From the NCBI RefSeq assembly GCF_000227135.1, contig NC_018260.1:1219555-1283554 (forward strand): DNA of 64,000 nt, in the 5' to 3' direction. Shown here piece after piece: positions 22,301-33,711 of the stretch (the first letter of the stretch is position 1; each line of letters opens with the position of its first letter). This stretch comes from Leishmania donovani. Its lineage: Eukaryota > Euglenozoa > Kinetoplastea > Trypanosomatida > Trypanosomatidae. The notes below the pieces were generated by a model that saw only the letters and a list, made by a program, of their open reading frames with translations, did not search any database and had not been told where the DNA came from. Both the position numbers and the translations under genes were made by a program.

Positions 22301-24857
22301 TCTCCAGCGAGACCGTCGAGGCCACTAGCGTGGCATCAGCAGGAGAGCGATCGCCCCCCCCTTCTCTCCACCACAGTGGATAGCGTGCGTTGCGTACAGG
22401 TGCGAGAGAGGTGAGTGACCCCAGGCAGATTCAACGCAGTACAACGAGTGCACACGGAGAGCCCTACGTCCAAAAAACAACAACGCTTTTTTAGCAGGGG
22501 AACAGCGAGATAGAAAGCAAGCAAATCAACGATTGCCACAAGATCGAGCTGTCTTTTTTTTGTTTTAGGTGTTTCACTGTTGTGCTCTGGAGGTCATTCC
22601 CGCTAAAAGATCGTCGGCGTGCGTCTTGTCCGCACAAGCGCCACCTTCTTCTCTTACTCATCGTTTTTCGTTTTCCATCCCCGCCCTCCATTACCTGTAG
22701 GCGTGCGGAGAGTCCTTGTTGCCTCTGCACACGCATTTCGCACGAAGATACACACATTGCTGCAACCGTCGCATACCCCCCACCCTGCCTATACTATCTC
22801 GTATAGTTTCGCGTACAGTACAAGAACAAGTCTTGCATCAGTCATCCGCGTACGCCTAGCCACACGCATGTGAGCGCCATCATACGCCCAACGGAGAAGG
22901 TCAAACGCCGTTTTTTCACATCACGAGAAATCTCTCTCATTTTTTTTTTCACGTGCTCCTTCGTCTCAATTCGTTTTCTCCCTGCCTCCGTTCTTTTTTT
23001 TTTTCAAACTGTCTGTGCCTCTCTCTCTTTCTGTTTCCCTTGCGTCGATCATTGATTGGTGCGGAAGATCTCCGATTTGGTGGTTGTTCTCCCGCTCCTC
23101 CTCATCGCTTTTTTTTTTACGTTACTTGTTGTGGAGTTTTTGTTCGTGCCAGTTTGTGCGTGTGTGTGTGTGTGCATCTTTTCTTCTGGTGCTTTACTAC
23201 TTGTTTTTTTTTTTCCTTTTATTTTGTCGTGCGGCGGTGATCCATCATCATCTCTATTTTTTTTTTTATTCTCGGTGTGCGATTCTCTTTTCGCTTGCCG
23301 TTTTTTATCTTTTCGGCGTAGAACTCCTTCCCCGTTCTTATTTCGTTCTTTTTTTTTGCGTTTGCTTTATTGTCTTACTGTCTTTGCTGTATCTTGGCTT
23401 CTGCATCACCCGCAGCCTTGACCCGCTTTTGTTCTCTTCCCTTCTGTCTTATGTCCTATTTTCATTGTCGCCCATACGTACCTGTACAACTGTGTGATCA
23501 AGTTTTTGCTGGATAGGTAGCTCATTCAACGATCCTTCTTTGCATAAAGACAACTCTCTCTCTTGATCTCTCTATATTTTGTGCTTTTAGATAAACCGTT
23601 CGGACTGCTTTTTCGTTTATGTGGAAGCGGGCGTTTTGTTTCATGGTGTCTTCTGTTCTTTGTTTTCCACCATCTCGGATCATTTCTCTTTCTCCCGTTT
23701 TATGCTTCTTTTTTTTAGTCTATCAAGCAAGTGCGCTGCCGGCGGGTCTGAGACTCTCTTCTCTCCTTTCTTTTTTCGCTTTTTTTTGTCTCTCGCCGTG
23801 TTGGCCAATTCGCTGAAGTTCGCCTCTTGCCTCTCTCTTTTATCTTTTTCCCTTCCGCTTTCCCCCGTCCCCATTCTCTTCTCATCTTGCTGAGCTGCAG
23901 CTCATTTTATGCTGTTCCTTACATATATCGCCTCTGCTAAGTGCGCACCTTCTCCCTCTTTTTTAAAGGACCCCAACAACAAAAAAAGCACCCTGTCGTC
24001 TTGCTCTTCCATCCCCCGTCTCTTTCTGACTCATCGCCGTTTTTCAGCGGTGCATGCGTGTGTTTGTCTACAAAAAAGGGCGATTTTTAGTTGTTCGCGT
24101 GAGCGAGTCATTGCGCGCACGTGGGGTGCGCGTGCGTGTCTCTGGCTGTTTTCTTTTTTTGTGTCTCTCTGTCGTTTTTTTTTTTCGTATTCTTGCTCTT
24201 CCCCTCTCTGTGGTGGCTTGGCACCGCTTTCTTGCTAACACTCAACTTTTCACTGGCCTGGTCTCAATTTCTCTCTGCTTTCCTCTTCCACGTCGTCACT
24301 CCGACGCAGCTTTCACCGCGGCGTCCTTTTTCTCTTTGCTCCGCGTGAGGTTCTCTGTTGTTGGATATGCGTGAGGGGAGCGAAAACAGAACCCCTCCCC
24401 CCCCCCCCAAGAAAAGACGACTGGCGGCCAGACATTCCCACCTCACCGACAAGCAACAAGGCCAAAGCATATATTAGGCAGGAAGAGAGGAAAGACAACA
24501 GAAGACTAACGGGGCAAGCGCCAGAGTACTGCGTGCGTGCGTTTGGACGCGCCTGCGCCACGACGGCGGCAAGAGGCGACAACGGCCAACAGAGAGAAAT
24601 CATCACCACCCACCAGCATCCTCACCACCGCCTTCTGGTAGATCTGTTTTGCTTCTCGCGCTGGTTTTCTTTTTTATCGCCGCGCTTATCACCCGCATCG
24701 GTGGAGGGGTGTTCCGGGGCAACTTTGTGTTCTTGTCTGCGTTTCTGTTCTCATCCCTCTCCACTCGCTCGCTTTGTGGCCCTCCTCTTGCTTCCTTATG
24801 TGTGTGTGTGTTTCCGCACCCTCCCTTTTGTTTTCATTCCACATCGCGTCTGCGGGG
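19321..24857 (+). other. 5.5-kb spacer: 3' UTR and 5' UTR region
   Basis: No credible gene. Most of it is pyrimidine-rich, with T runs, CTCT tracts and scattered AC or AT microsatellites. A GC-richer, less biased patch lies at 20.4-20.9 kb, where I recognise no element. A C run (10-11 bases) at about 24396-24407 lies in the probable 5' UTR of the next gene. Confidence 0.7.
24241..24309 (+). promoter_or_regulatory. Candidate trans-splice acceptor for the 2700-aa gene
   Basis: A tract rich in TTTCTCTCTGCTTTCCTCTTCC is followed by AG at 24308-24309. This would give a 5' UTR of about 550 bases containing at least one short upstream open frame, starting near 24367. A second possible AG lies near 24642. 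The true site cannot be decided from sequence alone. Confidence 0.35.
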
Positions 24858-27800
24858 ATGCAGAGCGCTCACGCGACAACGTCTCAGTTTACTGCCTCGC
24901 AGCCGTCTTGCGAGACGTTCGGGTCGCACTCCGCCTTGCAGGGAAGCACTGAATTGCAGCCGCAGCAGCCGCAGTCCCCGTCATCGAAGAGAGGGCCGGT
25001 GGGCAGCAGCACCGATAGCACCACGTGCACGGTGCCGGCGACTGACGATAATGCTCTCGGCTACGCCTTGAGCGACGGGTGCTATGTGCCCCTCTGGGAA
25101 GAGGTAGAGTCGCCGCCATCGCTGCGGCCACTTCCTCAGCCTCTCGCCGTTTTGCGTGACACACAGTCGCCCACCGGCTCACGCAGCGATCCGAACGACA
25201 AAGCCGGCCCCTCGTCCTTGTCAACTGTTGACGACCGGATGCTCTTCTCGTCACAGCGACAAGGACCTGGCTGTGTCCCTGATCGTCATCGGCGTCATTC
25301 GCAGGCGTTGGAGACTCCGAAGGATGTAGATCTCCAGCCATGGAGGATAACCTCTACAATGACGCAGCACCAGAAACCGAGCGACACCAGCAGCAGCAGC
25401 AGCAGCAAGACCCGGGAAACTGAGGCGTCCCGCAAGAACAGCGGCGTCACGGCACCTCCGCAGTTGTTGCGCTTGGAAGGAAGCGGGCGTGTTTCGCCGC
25501 GCCCCAGGGAGCCAAGCTCAATTCCTCTGGCGGCATCGGCACGCCAGCCGACCGGTGGGCGGCTTGAACCTCTGGGGCGCGCCGTCAGTTGCGACTCCGC
25601 TCCGGCAGCGCCGGCATCGTCGTACCCGCTACGAGTGGGAACGAGTAAGACGCTTGATACCACTTCCTTCGACAGGATAGTGTTTACACCTGCGGCATCG
25701 GCGCCGACGTACTTTTGCGACACCAGCACCGAAAGCGGCGCCGGCACAGCGTCCTTCTTCCTGCGCGAACCAGTGCTCGCGAAGCCATCCTCGTTGAATG
25801 TCGGGCAAAACGTCGCCAGTGGTGGGTCTCCCCGTGCCGCGTGGCCTCTATCGTGGAGGGGCGCGCCCGGCGATTGCGGACGCTCCACCGGCGACGCTCC
25901 ACACGCGGATCAGGCGCTGAGGAGTGGTGAGCCCATGGCGCAGGTTTGCCGGTCTTCTTCGGCAACCCGTCAAAGTTCTTCTTCCGTAGCAAGCGATCGA
26001 GGCTTGCTGTCTCCGATGCGAGTCTCACCGCAAGGGCCTGGCATGCCGGCTGCTGGTGCTGCTCACCACGCTACAAGCAGCAGAGGCGGCGAAGTCTTCT
26101 CGATCCACACGCTCGTGTCGCGCATCAAGAACGTCGACAATTTCGACTACGGCTTGCAGGCGCTCGGCTTTCCTGTCGAGGACTGCCGCCGCGTCTCGAA
26201 GGCATCCGCAGGGATGCGAGGGGAGCGTAGTAGCGGCGACTTTGGCAGCTATCTCATGGTGGCGTCTAACAGGTCTGGCGTCAAAGATCAGGGCGGCCAC
26301 AGCCCTCGCAACCCCGCTGCCAAGACTGGTTCCACCGCAGGAGGCGGCGGCAGCTTTGCCGGCGCATCGTCGCTCCTGCCGCTCACACGCAGACAATCTA
26401 AGCTGCCGCTGACCTCGTCCGGCGTGCGCGCCGCCTTCCCTTCAGCATCTTTCGGCCTCTCTGGTGTGCCGCCTCACTCGAGCAAGAGCGCCAGCGCGGC
26501 AGCTTCGTCCTCAACTGCGCAGACCTCCATGTCGGCCAGCTTGTCGAAGACCCTTTCGAGAACGATGGCCCCGATGGCCATTGGGACTGAGCGGCCGGTG
26601 TCAACCGGTGACGGTCTCTTGTCGCCTGCCGCGCCTGGTGCACTTCGAACTTCTGCTGGCGCGGCCGCAGCGCGTCCGCAACTAGGAGGCGCCAACGAGC
26701 CAAGCTTCACCACTAGCGTTATCCCCGCAGCAGCGGTTGCGACTCCGCCGAGTGAGTCCCGCAGTAGCATTGGCAGCAGTGACGCTCTCGTGTCAGCATC
26801 TTTTCGCTCCATCGTCCTGCAGTCGCGTCGTCTGCCATACAAACTTGACGTCGTGTACGGAGATCTCGCGCACAGCTCGAGTAACTTCACCGGCAATAAC
26901 TCACCATGCAGAAGCTCTGCACATGGCAGCTCTTTCAAAGGCCCTGTGGCCGGTCGCGGCGGAGGTGTTGCCACCGGGTTCAGCTCTACAGCGAAGTCGT
27001 GGAGTGCGACGGATCAGTCTGAGAGGGGCGACGATGGAGGCGCACTCGCTGTTGTCGAGGGTGAGGAGAGCGACCCGCTGTCTGCAGCGCGCCGGATGCC
27101 CGGCTCGCTCGGGTGGACCTTTGGTGAGGACAATTTTCAGGACTATGAGGCACTTGTGTCACTGGCGGTGCCGCCGAGGAGCGGCAGCGGCAGCGGCAGC
27201 AGCAGCTCCAGCGACGGCAGCTTCTCCTTTGGTGAGTCGGACCTGGGTCTTACTCTCGAGGAGGGTACACCCACGCCGCGGCAACTACGACGCCAAGGCG
27301 ACGGCCTCGGTGGTGGCGGCAGTTTCACCCTCGAGGCGCCGGCTGATGGTGGTGTGCCGCTAGCAAAGGGAACGGGCAGGCGCAGTGGGCGAGACCGCGT
27401 CTGGGCAAGCGGCGATTATGGTAGCACTCCAGAGGGACGCCGCCTGCCACGTCGCTCCCGCGACACCTTCTTCCCCTTCGAAGACGGCAGCGTCAACTGC
27501 TCCCGCGGCTTCAGCAGCCTCGCGCTGTCGTCGTTTCTGCGGGATGCGGGGCCCACCAACCTCAAGGGAATGGTGTGGGACTCCTCCTCCTCCGTGGCGC
27601 CGTCAAACCCCGTCAACTCGTCTGCTCAGGACACCTCTTCGCCGCCGTCGACGTCGGGCAGGACAGCCGTGATGGCGCGCGAGAAGGGCCGGATGGGTGG
27701 CCTCTCGCACCCTTCTCTCTTCCAGGGCATAAGTAGCACAACCGCCGGAACGCAAACGGTGCCGCTCGCCATCGTCTCCGCTACCAGTATTGCTGTACAC

Positions 27801-30800
27801 ACCTCCACAGATTCCCTTGAGGTTCCCGCCCAGAGTTCACCGCTGACGATTCGCGGCGGTGCATCCACGAGCACGACCTTCGAGGCCGTGACGGGCGCGG
27901 CGAGGTCGAACCACCAAGTACCGCGGCCACCGATGAACGTGGGATCAGCAGCCGGTTTGGCACACCAGAACAAGGTGGGACAAGTCGCCGCGAGTGGGCC
28001 AGACGGCGTCAGCAGCAGCAACGGGACCGCCGAGGCGCCAGCGGAGCTCGTCCGCGCCGGTGTACTGCGATGGTCAAAACCCCTTCAAGCTGCGCGTATG
28101 AACCGCAACACTGTGTCCCCGTCGCACGGGGCGACGACTGCACGCTCCGCCCGTCGCACGCAGGATGAGCTTCCGGCCTCGGAGCTGGAGTTGCCGAGGC
28201 CGAAGGAATGGCTCGACGTGCGGGGGTTGACCGTGCTTGAGTGCTGTGGAGCAGCGGCAACGAACACGCCTGCGACAGCGCGGGTTTTCGCGGTAGATGG
28301 TGGCTACACAGTGCGCGTAGTCCAGGGTAACTTGGTCGGCGACTGCAAGACGGACGAGTGCGTCCAGCGGTGCGCTGCTGCTATGGCTGCCGCCAACGAG
28401 GCGAACGCCCCCGACAAGGCCAGCGTCGCCGCATCGTCGCCGCCGCTTCCTTCCCTGCTGATTGACACGGCTGTTACGCGCTTCATCGAGGGTGGCGAAA
28501 ATGCGATGGTGATAGTCATGGACACAGTGAATGACTTTGTGCAGCGACGGCGGGCTGCGGCGGCGGCAGCAGCCGTAAGTTTACAGGACAGCATGCGTGG
28601 CGGAGGTGGCTCGTCACCCTCGTCTTCGCTCTCTCCTCCGGCGCCGTCAACTCACGCGGAAGCGTTCCCAACAGCGAGCGTGGCACGGGCAATGTGCATG
28701 CGCGTCGCCGAGAGCTTTCTTTCCTGCAAGGGCGTGCGAGCCAAGACACACCCGGACTGTGTGGCTGACTTGAAGGTGGCTGTTGCGCTGGTGCCGGTCA
28801 GCCTGCAGCTGAACTCTCCGCCGACACCGAGGCCTACGTCGACGCCGACAGCGCGCGCCAGCTCGCCTGCGGAGATTTCTCCTTACGCCGGTGAGAGAGG
28901 CGTCTTCTACGACGTGATCTACACTGCCTGCACTCGCGACACCTGCTGTCGCCCACTCGAAGTGGCCACGTCGCCGATCTTCGGCGCATGTCTGAATGAG
29001 TGCCAGTGGCACGTGGTTGAGGACGAATCGGACATTGCTGTCGTCTTCGAGCTGGCGCAGAGCCTCGCGGGGGCCGCTCGCGGGCGGCAGCAGCAATGCC
29101 AGGGCTTCTTGTACATCCAATTCCTCCATCAGTGCTTCATTCCGGATGTGGCTGCCGCCCGCGGTGCGGATGCGGCGACGTCGCCAGTGTGCACGCAGCG
29201 GCGAGACAGTCGGCACGGCGATATAGTCGTTTCCTCCTTTACCATCACCACCTCTCCCTATTCAAGCGTGGTCGAGTCCATTCTTGATCAGCGCGCCGAC
29301 ACGCCGTGGCCACTTCTGCGTTACGCGCTGGGGAAAGGGCCCTGCACCGTGCTGGCGGTGGTGAACGTGCACGAGGAGGACGAAGAAGCGGCATACCCGT
29401 TGAGCATTCTACAGCGGCTAAAGTCAATGCAGCACCCGCGACCGCGGTGCGGCAGCATACGCTTCTATATCGCTGAGCAGCGTAACAAGATCTCAGACCT
29501 CAAGTGGCGTTTGGCCAACATAACAGAGTCTCGGTCAGAAACGCAGGCCACTATCAAGCGGCTGACGGTGCTCATCTCGAAGCTCGAGTGCGGCGCGAAG
29601 GATGCCGAGGATTTCTTGTCGGACCCCAAGTCTGCTCACGTGCCAGTATACGTAGACGCGCGAAAGGCAGTCCCTGAGGTCGGTGGCGCGGACCCACTTG
29701 TCCACACTTTCTCCCCGACCAGGGAGGCGGCACCGACGTGCGAGGCGCCTCAAGTGCTGGCTCTGGTGCAGCATTACTCTCCAGTCACCGGCTTCGCCTC
29801 GTACTCGCCCAGAACCGTATCGTCTCGGCCCAAGGAAACGACGGCGCGGTGGCTCGCCGCTACGGCGCGAACGTCACCGATAGACTCGACCGCGCCACGC
29901 ACGGTGTCGCTGACGGCGCAGCTGTCTTTAACACACTCCACTCGTGTCCAGGTAGGCGAGATCACTTCGCTTAGTGAGGCCAACACCTCGGAGCTGGGCT
30001 GGCAGCGGTGCGCGACGTGGCGCCGCCTCGGCGAGCGCTTTCGCAGCGGCTTCAATGCCACCGTGGCTGTGGTGCAGGAGTCCGCCGGGGAGAACCGCGC
30101 GTGGTCGTTGCGGGTGGTACTCGAACTGGTCCGCAGTGTTCTCAAGGACTCGTGGGGACGCGTCTCGAACACGCCCGCCAAAGCTGGCGATGATGACCAG
30201 CCGCGGTTTTCCTCGCGTCAGGTGATGCGCGTCGCCGCGTCCGTCTACCACTGCAGCGACTCGGCTGTCGCCGATCTGCTCCGCACCTCCAGTACGAGTC
30301 GCATAGCCACTGGTACCTCCGTCCTCGGCACGGTGTCTTTTGCACCGGCGAAGATGGCCGTGCGGCCGCTCGCCGGCGCGTGCGCACCAGTGAATGTGTC
30401 AAGCAAACCGATCGCTTCGCCCGGGGAGCTGGAGACGCTCTTGCGCGGGGCGGTCGAGCGCCTGCGTGCTGCGCAGGCTGCCGCAGAAGATGCAGCGTCG
30501 CACGATGGCGTGCAGGACGCACTCACGCGGCAGTGCCTGCTGGCGCCGGGGTACACCGTTATGAGCATCGAGCTTACGCAGCAGGTGACAGGGGCTCGCC
30601 GCCGCTCTCACGCGAGCATTGATGCGGAGCACTCTCTCAACGACAGCGAGGATGTGTACGTGAGCACTCTGACGGTTGTAAACCTTGGCGGCCACTACGC
30701 GTTGCTGTCGGAGGCAATCAGGGCAGACACCGCGGCGGGCGACGAGCACAAGGACGACCCTATCGCACCTTATGCGAGGAGGACTGCAGCGACGATACCT

Positions 30801-32960
30801 GCAACATCTAGTGGCGCGGCGCCGTTGACAGCTAGGGCCCTGCTCGCGCGCCTCCTCGTGCACCGTCGCCACATGATCGTGTGCGCTGTGGCCTTGCCTG
30901 CTGTTCCGACGCCTGAGGCGGCCGATCAGTTGCTGTGCACTGTGAGAGACTTCGTGAAACATGTGGCGAGCCAAGGCGCAACGGGGGCGACGTCGCTTGG
31001 AAGCGTGCGGCACTTCATTGCTCACCTGAGAGATGTGCTGCGCGTAGCAGAGCACAGACAAGGTGGTGTGAGATACTCACTCGTTAGCATCCGCGACGCG
31101 GTGAAGCGCGCCTTTGCCGTCTTGCGCGACCCGCGCAGCGTCGCCTTTACCTTCTACCCATTTACGCAGGAAGATGCGGAGGCACTGACGCTGCCTGCGT
31201 CACCGCTGCTCGTCGACCGCGCTGCAGGTGAATCGGTATCTGTGAGGGAGTACGGGTCATCGGATACCCTCACCAGTGGCACCGTGCCCACCATCAGCGG
31301 CGGTGGCGGTCGCAGGGCGCCGACGTTGTCGACGGCAGCGACGGAAAACGAAGGGCCGCGCGTGCCGCGTGCAGCCGCGCGGAGGGCGACGCCAATGGAA
31401 GCTACGTGCCCTAACGGTGAAGCGCACGGAGCCTTCGACTGCCGTGCCTTCGGCACCGCGATGAGTGCGCGCACCGCGCTCCTGGGAAACCCGGCCACCT
31501 ACTACGGCATTTGCTATGACCGCAAGGAGGATCCTCCGCTGCTGTGCCGCGACGTGGCCATGTCGCTCTGCCGATCAGCGCCGCGGAGTCGGCTATGCGC
31601 CCCAACCACCGCCACCCCAGTGACAACGACGGCGCGCACCAAGGTGCAGCACCCCAGCGACATCAGGGAGAAAGACGAGGACAAGCAGGTGACGGTGCCG
31701 AGTGTGGTGGTGCTCAACGCGGCCTCCACCAGCTCGTATGTGTGCCGACGCGGCACATGGGTAAGCGTCCCCGTCCCCTCCACGCTGCCCCCGGTGCCAG
31801 CAGAGCCACAGTACTTCTCATTCGGCGCCGATGAGCTAGTCCGCATCAAGCCCACGTCGATTGGCATGAAGAGCTCACGACTGATGCGAGCCGTGTCGTG
31901 TGTGTCGCGTGGGCGTACGGCAGCGCTGCTCCTATCGGACACGGAGTCGTGTGAGGCGACGTCATCGATTGCGTGGCTGACGCTGCGCACCGTGATAGGT
32001 GGCATCTTTCAGTCGCTCAGTCTGAAGGAGGTGGAAGGGGTGCAGCACTGCGCGACAATGCGAGCCTTCCTGATTGAGCAGGACAGCAAGGACGTGTTTG
32101 CCGACCTGCTGGCGCCGAACCTGACCTCCGTGCACCCGAGACAGCCGCTGACCCGACTCGATTACTCACCCTTCTGCGGCCCCGTCCCGTCAGAGACGAC
32201 CGCCGTGCCTGTGAAGGATTTGCGAGACGTGAACGTGGCGCTAACCTCTGTGCTGCTTGGTGCTCGCCTGGCCCATGAGTCGGCCACTTTAACGGCTGCG
32301 GAGCAGCTGCAGGGCTGCATCGTTCTTCATCTCACGTTCCACCAGTACGTTCCGGCAACAGCCGGCGTACTCGCCGACGTAGTGGTGTCGTCGCTGTGGT
32401 GTGTGCACATGGGATCCAGCGTCGGGTGGATGGAGGCGTTGTACAAGGCACCGAGCACCGCCACCGGCGCGTTGCTGCGCTACTGGTTGGGGGGCCCCTG
32501 CTACACCACCGCCATCGCAGGATTTTCCCGGTATGTGGGGGTCCCTGCAGCGACCTGGCGTGCCCTCATCGACACCCAACGGCGTATGAGCGTGATTGTG
32601 CTGCGGATGCCGCGCTTTGGCAGCGTCCGTGCCTACATGGACTACCTCAGCGAGACTGTGGCAAGGTGCAGGAAAAAGGCACCAGCGGCAGCCAAGTTGT
32701 GTGGTCAGCTGGGAAGTGCTGTGACCGTCACGGGCACTTCAAGCGTACTCGCCGCCGCGTCGCCGCGTCAGAAGTGGAAGTGCGACGACTCACCGCAGAT
32801 GGTGGCCGGCGTAGCGGACGCGGTGGCGCGAGTGATGGTGTTGCTAAAGGAGGCACAGCACATGATTGACCGTAGTAGCGATGACGGCATCGCTCCAACG
32901 AAGCAGCTAGGATTACTGGCGCATGACGAGAAAATGTTTGCTGCCTTAGACACGGTTTGA
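24858..32960 (+). CDS. Giant protein with three diverged kinesin-motor-like repeats (2700 aa)
   Basis: I start at 24858 (MQSAHATTSQ). The frame stays open upstream to 24774, but that part translates a pyrimidine tract. Residues 1-1115 are Ser/Pro/Gly/Ala-rich and probably disordered, with poly-Gly and Gly-Ser runs and an FFPFED motif at 871-876. Three repeats follow at about 1119-1600, 1632-2103 and 2276-2700. They keep the family signature in weaker form: SPIFGACL in repeat 1, RSGFNATVAV in repeat 2, and LRYALGKGP or LRYWLGGPC in repeats 1 and 3, each followed by a GS[IV]R block and helices. Repeats 1 and 2 carry long low-complexity insertions, so this is the most diverged member. No P-loop, SSRSH or DLAGSE is seen, so no motor activity is expected. 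Size and layout pair it with the gene upstream. Function unknown. Confidence 0.88.
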   Translation: MQSAHATTSQFTASQPSCETFGSHSALQGSTELQPQQPQSPSSKRGPVGSSTDSTTCTVPATDDNALGYALSDGCYVPLWEEVESPPSLRPLPQPLAVLRDTQSPTGSRSDPNDKAGPSSLSTVDDRMLFSSQRQGPGCVPDRHRRHSQALETPKDVDLQPWRITSTMTQHQKPSDTSSSSSSKTRETEASRKNSGVTAPPQLLRLEGSGRVSPRPREPSSIPLAASARQPTGGRLEPLGRAVSCDSAPAAPASSYPLRVGTSKTLDTTSFDRIVFTPAASAPTYFCDTSTESGAGTASFFLREPVLAKPSSLNVGQNVASGGSPRAAWPLSWRGAPGDCGRSTGDAPHADQALRSGEPMAQVCRSSSATRQSSSSVASDRGLLSPMRVSPQGPGMPAAGAAHHATSSRGGEVFSIHTLVSRIKNVDNFDYGLQALGFPVEDCRRVSKASAGMRGERSSGDFGSYLMVASNRSGVKDQGGHSPRNPAAKTGSTAGGGGSFAGASSLLPLTRRQSKLPLTSSGVRAAFPSASFGLSGVPPHSSKSASAAASSSTAQTSMSASLSKTLSRTMAPMAIGTERPVSTGDGLLSPAAPGALRTSAGAAAARPQLGGANEPSFTTSVIPAAAVATPPSESRSSIGSSDALVSASFRSIVLQSRRLPYKLDVVYGDLAHSSSNFTGNNSPCRSSAHGSSFKGPVAGRGGGVATGFSSTAKSWSATDQSERGDDGGALAVVEGEESDPLSAARRMPGSLGWTFGEDNFQDYEALVSLAVPPRSGSGSGSSSSSDGSFSFGESDLGLTLEEGTPTPRQLRRQGDGLGGGGSFTLEAPADGGVPLAKGTGRRSGRDRVWASGDYGSTPEGRRLPRRSRDTFFPFEDGSVNCSRGFSSLALSSFLRDAGPTNLKGMVWDSSSSVAPSNPVNSSAQDTSSPPSTSGRTAVMAREKGRMGGLSHPSLFQGISSTTAGTQTVPLAIVSATSIAVHTSTDSLEVPAQSSPLTIRGGASTSTTFEAVTGAARSNHQVPRPPMNVGSAAGLAHQNKVGQVAASGPDGVSSSNGTAEAPAELVRAGVLRWSKPLQAARMNRNTVSPSHGATTARSARRTQDELPASELELPRPKEWLDVRGLTVLECCGAAATNTPATARVFAVDGGYTVRVVQGNLVGDCKTDECVQRCAAAMAAANEANAPDKASVAASSPPLPSLLIDTAVTRFIEGGENAMVIVMDTVNDFVQRRRAAAAAAAVSLQDSMRGGGGSSPSSSLSPPAPSTHAEAFPTASVARAMCMRVAESFLSCKGVRAKTHPDCVADLKVAVALVPVSLQLNSPPTPRPTSTPTARASSPAEISPYAGERGVFYDVIYTACTRDTCCRPLEVATSPIFGACLNECQWHVVEDESDIAVVFELAQSLAGAARGRQQQCQGFLYIQFLHQCFIPDVAAARGADAATSPVCTQRRDSRHGDIVVSSFTITTSPYSSVVESILDQRADTPWPLLRYALGKGPCTVLAVVNVHEEDEEAAYPLSILQRLKSMQHPRPRCGSIRFYIAEQRNKISDLKWRLANITESRSETQATIKRLTVLISKLECGAKDAEDFLSDPKSAHVPVYVDARKAVPEVGGADPLVHTFSPTREAAPTCEAPQVLALVQHYSPVTGFASYSPRTVSSRPKETTARWLAATARTSPIDSTAPRTVSLTAQLSLTHSTRVQVGEITSLSEANTSELGWQRCATWRRLGERFRSGFNATVAVVQESAGENRAWSLRVVLELVRSVLKDSWGRVSNTPAKAGDDDQPRFSSRQVMRVAASVYHCSDSAVADLLRTSSTSRIATGTSVLGTVSFAPAKMAVRPLAGACAPVNVSSKPIASPGELETLLRGAVERLRAAQAAAEDAASHDGVQDALTRQCLLAPGYTVMSIELTQQVTGARRRSHASIDAEHSLNDSEDVYVSTLTVVNLGGHYALLSEAIRADTAAGDEHKDDPIAPYARRTAATIPATSSGAAPLTARALLARLLVHRRHMIVCAVALPAVPTPEAADQLLCTVRDFVKHVASQGATGATSLGSVRHFIAHLRDVLRVAEHRQGGVRYSLVSIRDAVKRAFAVLRDPRSVAFTFYPFTQEDAEALTLPASPLLVDRAAGESVSVREYGSSDTLTSGTVPTISGGGGRRAPTLSTAATENEGPRVPRAAARRATPMEATCPNGEAHGAFDCRAFGTAMSARTALLGNPATYYGICYDRKEDPPLLCRDVAMSLCRSAPRSRLCAPTTATPVTTTARTKVQHPSDIREKDEDKQVTVPSVVVLNAASTSSYVCRRGTWVSVPVPSTLPPVPAEPQYFSFGADELVRIKPTSIGMKSSRLMRAVSCVSRGRTAALLLSDTESCEATSSIAWLTLRTVIGGIFQSLSLKEVEGVQHCATMRAFLIEQDSKDVFADLLAPNLTSVHPRQPLTRLDYSPFCGPVPSETTAVPVKDLRDVNVALTSVLLGARLAHESATLTAAEQLQGCIVLHLTFHQYVPATAGVLADVVVSSLWCVHMGSSVGWMEALYKAPSTATGALLRYWLGGPCYTTAIAGFSRYVGVPAATWRALIDTQRRMSVIVLRMPRFGSVRAYMDYLSETVARCRKKAPAAAKLCGQLGSAVTVTGTSSVLAAASPRQKWKCDDSPQMVAGVADAVARVMVLLKEAQHMIDRSSDDGIAPTKQLGLLAHDEKMFAALDTV

Positions 32961-33711
32961 GGAGACGGTGCGCGTGTGTGTGTGTGGGGGGGATGTGGTG
33001 GTAGAGGTGACTGTCTGAAGACAAGATGACGGGTGTAGTCCTTTACGCGCTATCTTCCTTTGTCTTTCTCTACGTTTTTATTTTTCGCGCTTCGCTTACT
33101 ATTGCTCGGGAGCGTGTACGCTTGGCGGTAGATGTATGAGCGCAGCTGACGCTGCTGATGGGTGTGCTTTTCTTCCTTGCTTTGTGTTGGCCTTTCGTCT
33201 CAACAGTCGACGTGTAATCCACCTGTACACGGCATTCTCTGCCATCAGATCTGCATGCCTTGCAATGCCCACTGCTACGACTACTACTACGAACCGTCGA
33301 TTCAGTGAGTTCCCTATGATAAAAGCTCGTCAAGAGGGGTGGGGCAGTCAGCACCCGTCGCCGCTGTTTCTCCGCTGGGTTTGAATATCTGCGGGTGAAG
33401 AGGAGGGGTTGAGAGATTGCTCAGACGCTGCTGACTTTTTACAGACTGGCAAGTGGCAACCGTCGGTGAAGGGGCCATACCTTTCCCGCCGCGCAGTACA
33501 GGACCGCGAAAGGAAGTCGTATGATCCAACAACCCCCCACCCCCTCGAACCCGCATGACCTCTTGCGACTGTATTCTTTACTCGCACAACGTTGCAGCTA
33601 CAAATCACACCTCTTGCTCAGGTACTGTTCCCCCTCCTCTCCCCTCTTTCTCCACGCGACACGCCGGTCAAACGCAAACAAACCCACACCCCCTCACCTT
33701 GTGTGTTCATC

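Noticed and set aside
24774..24857. N-terminal extension of the 2700-aa gene, giving 2728 codons
   Set aside because: Starts at TTG; the only internal ATG (24798) opens a Cys/Val/Phe stretch made of pyrimidine-tract sequence. ATG at 24858 is preferred.
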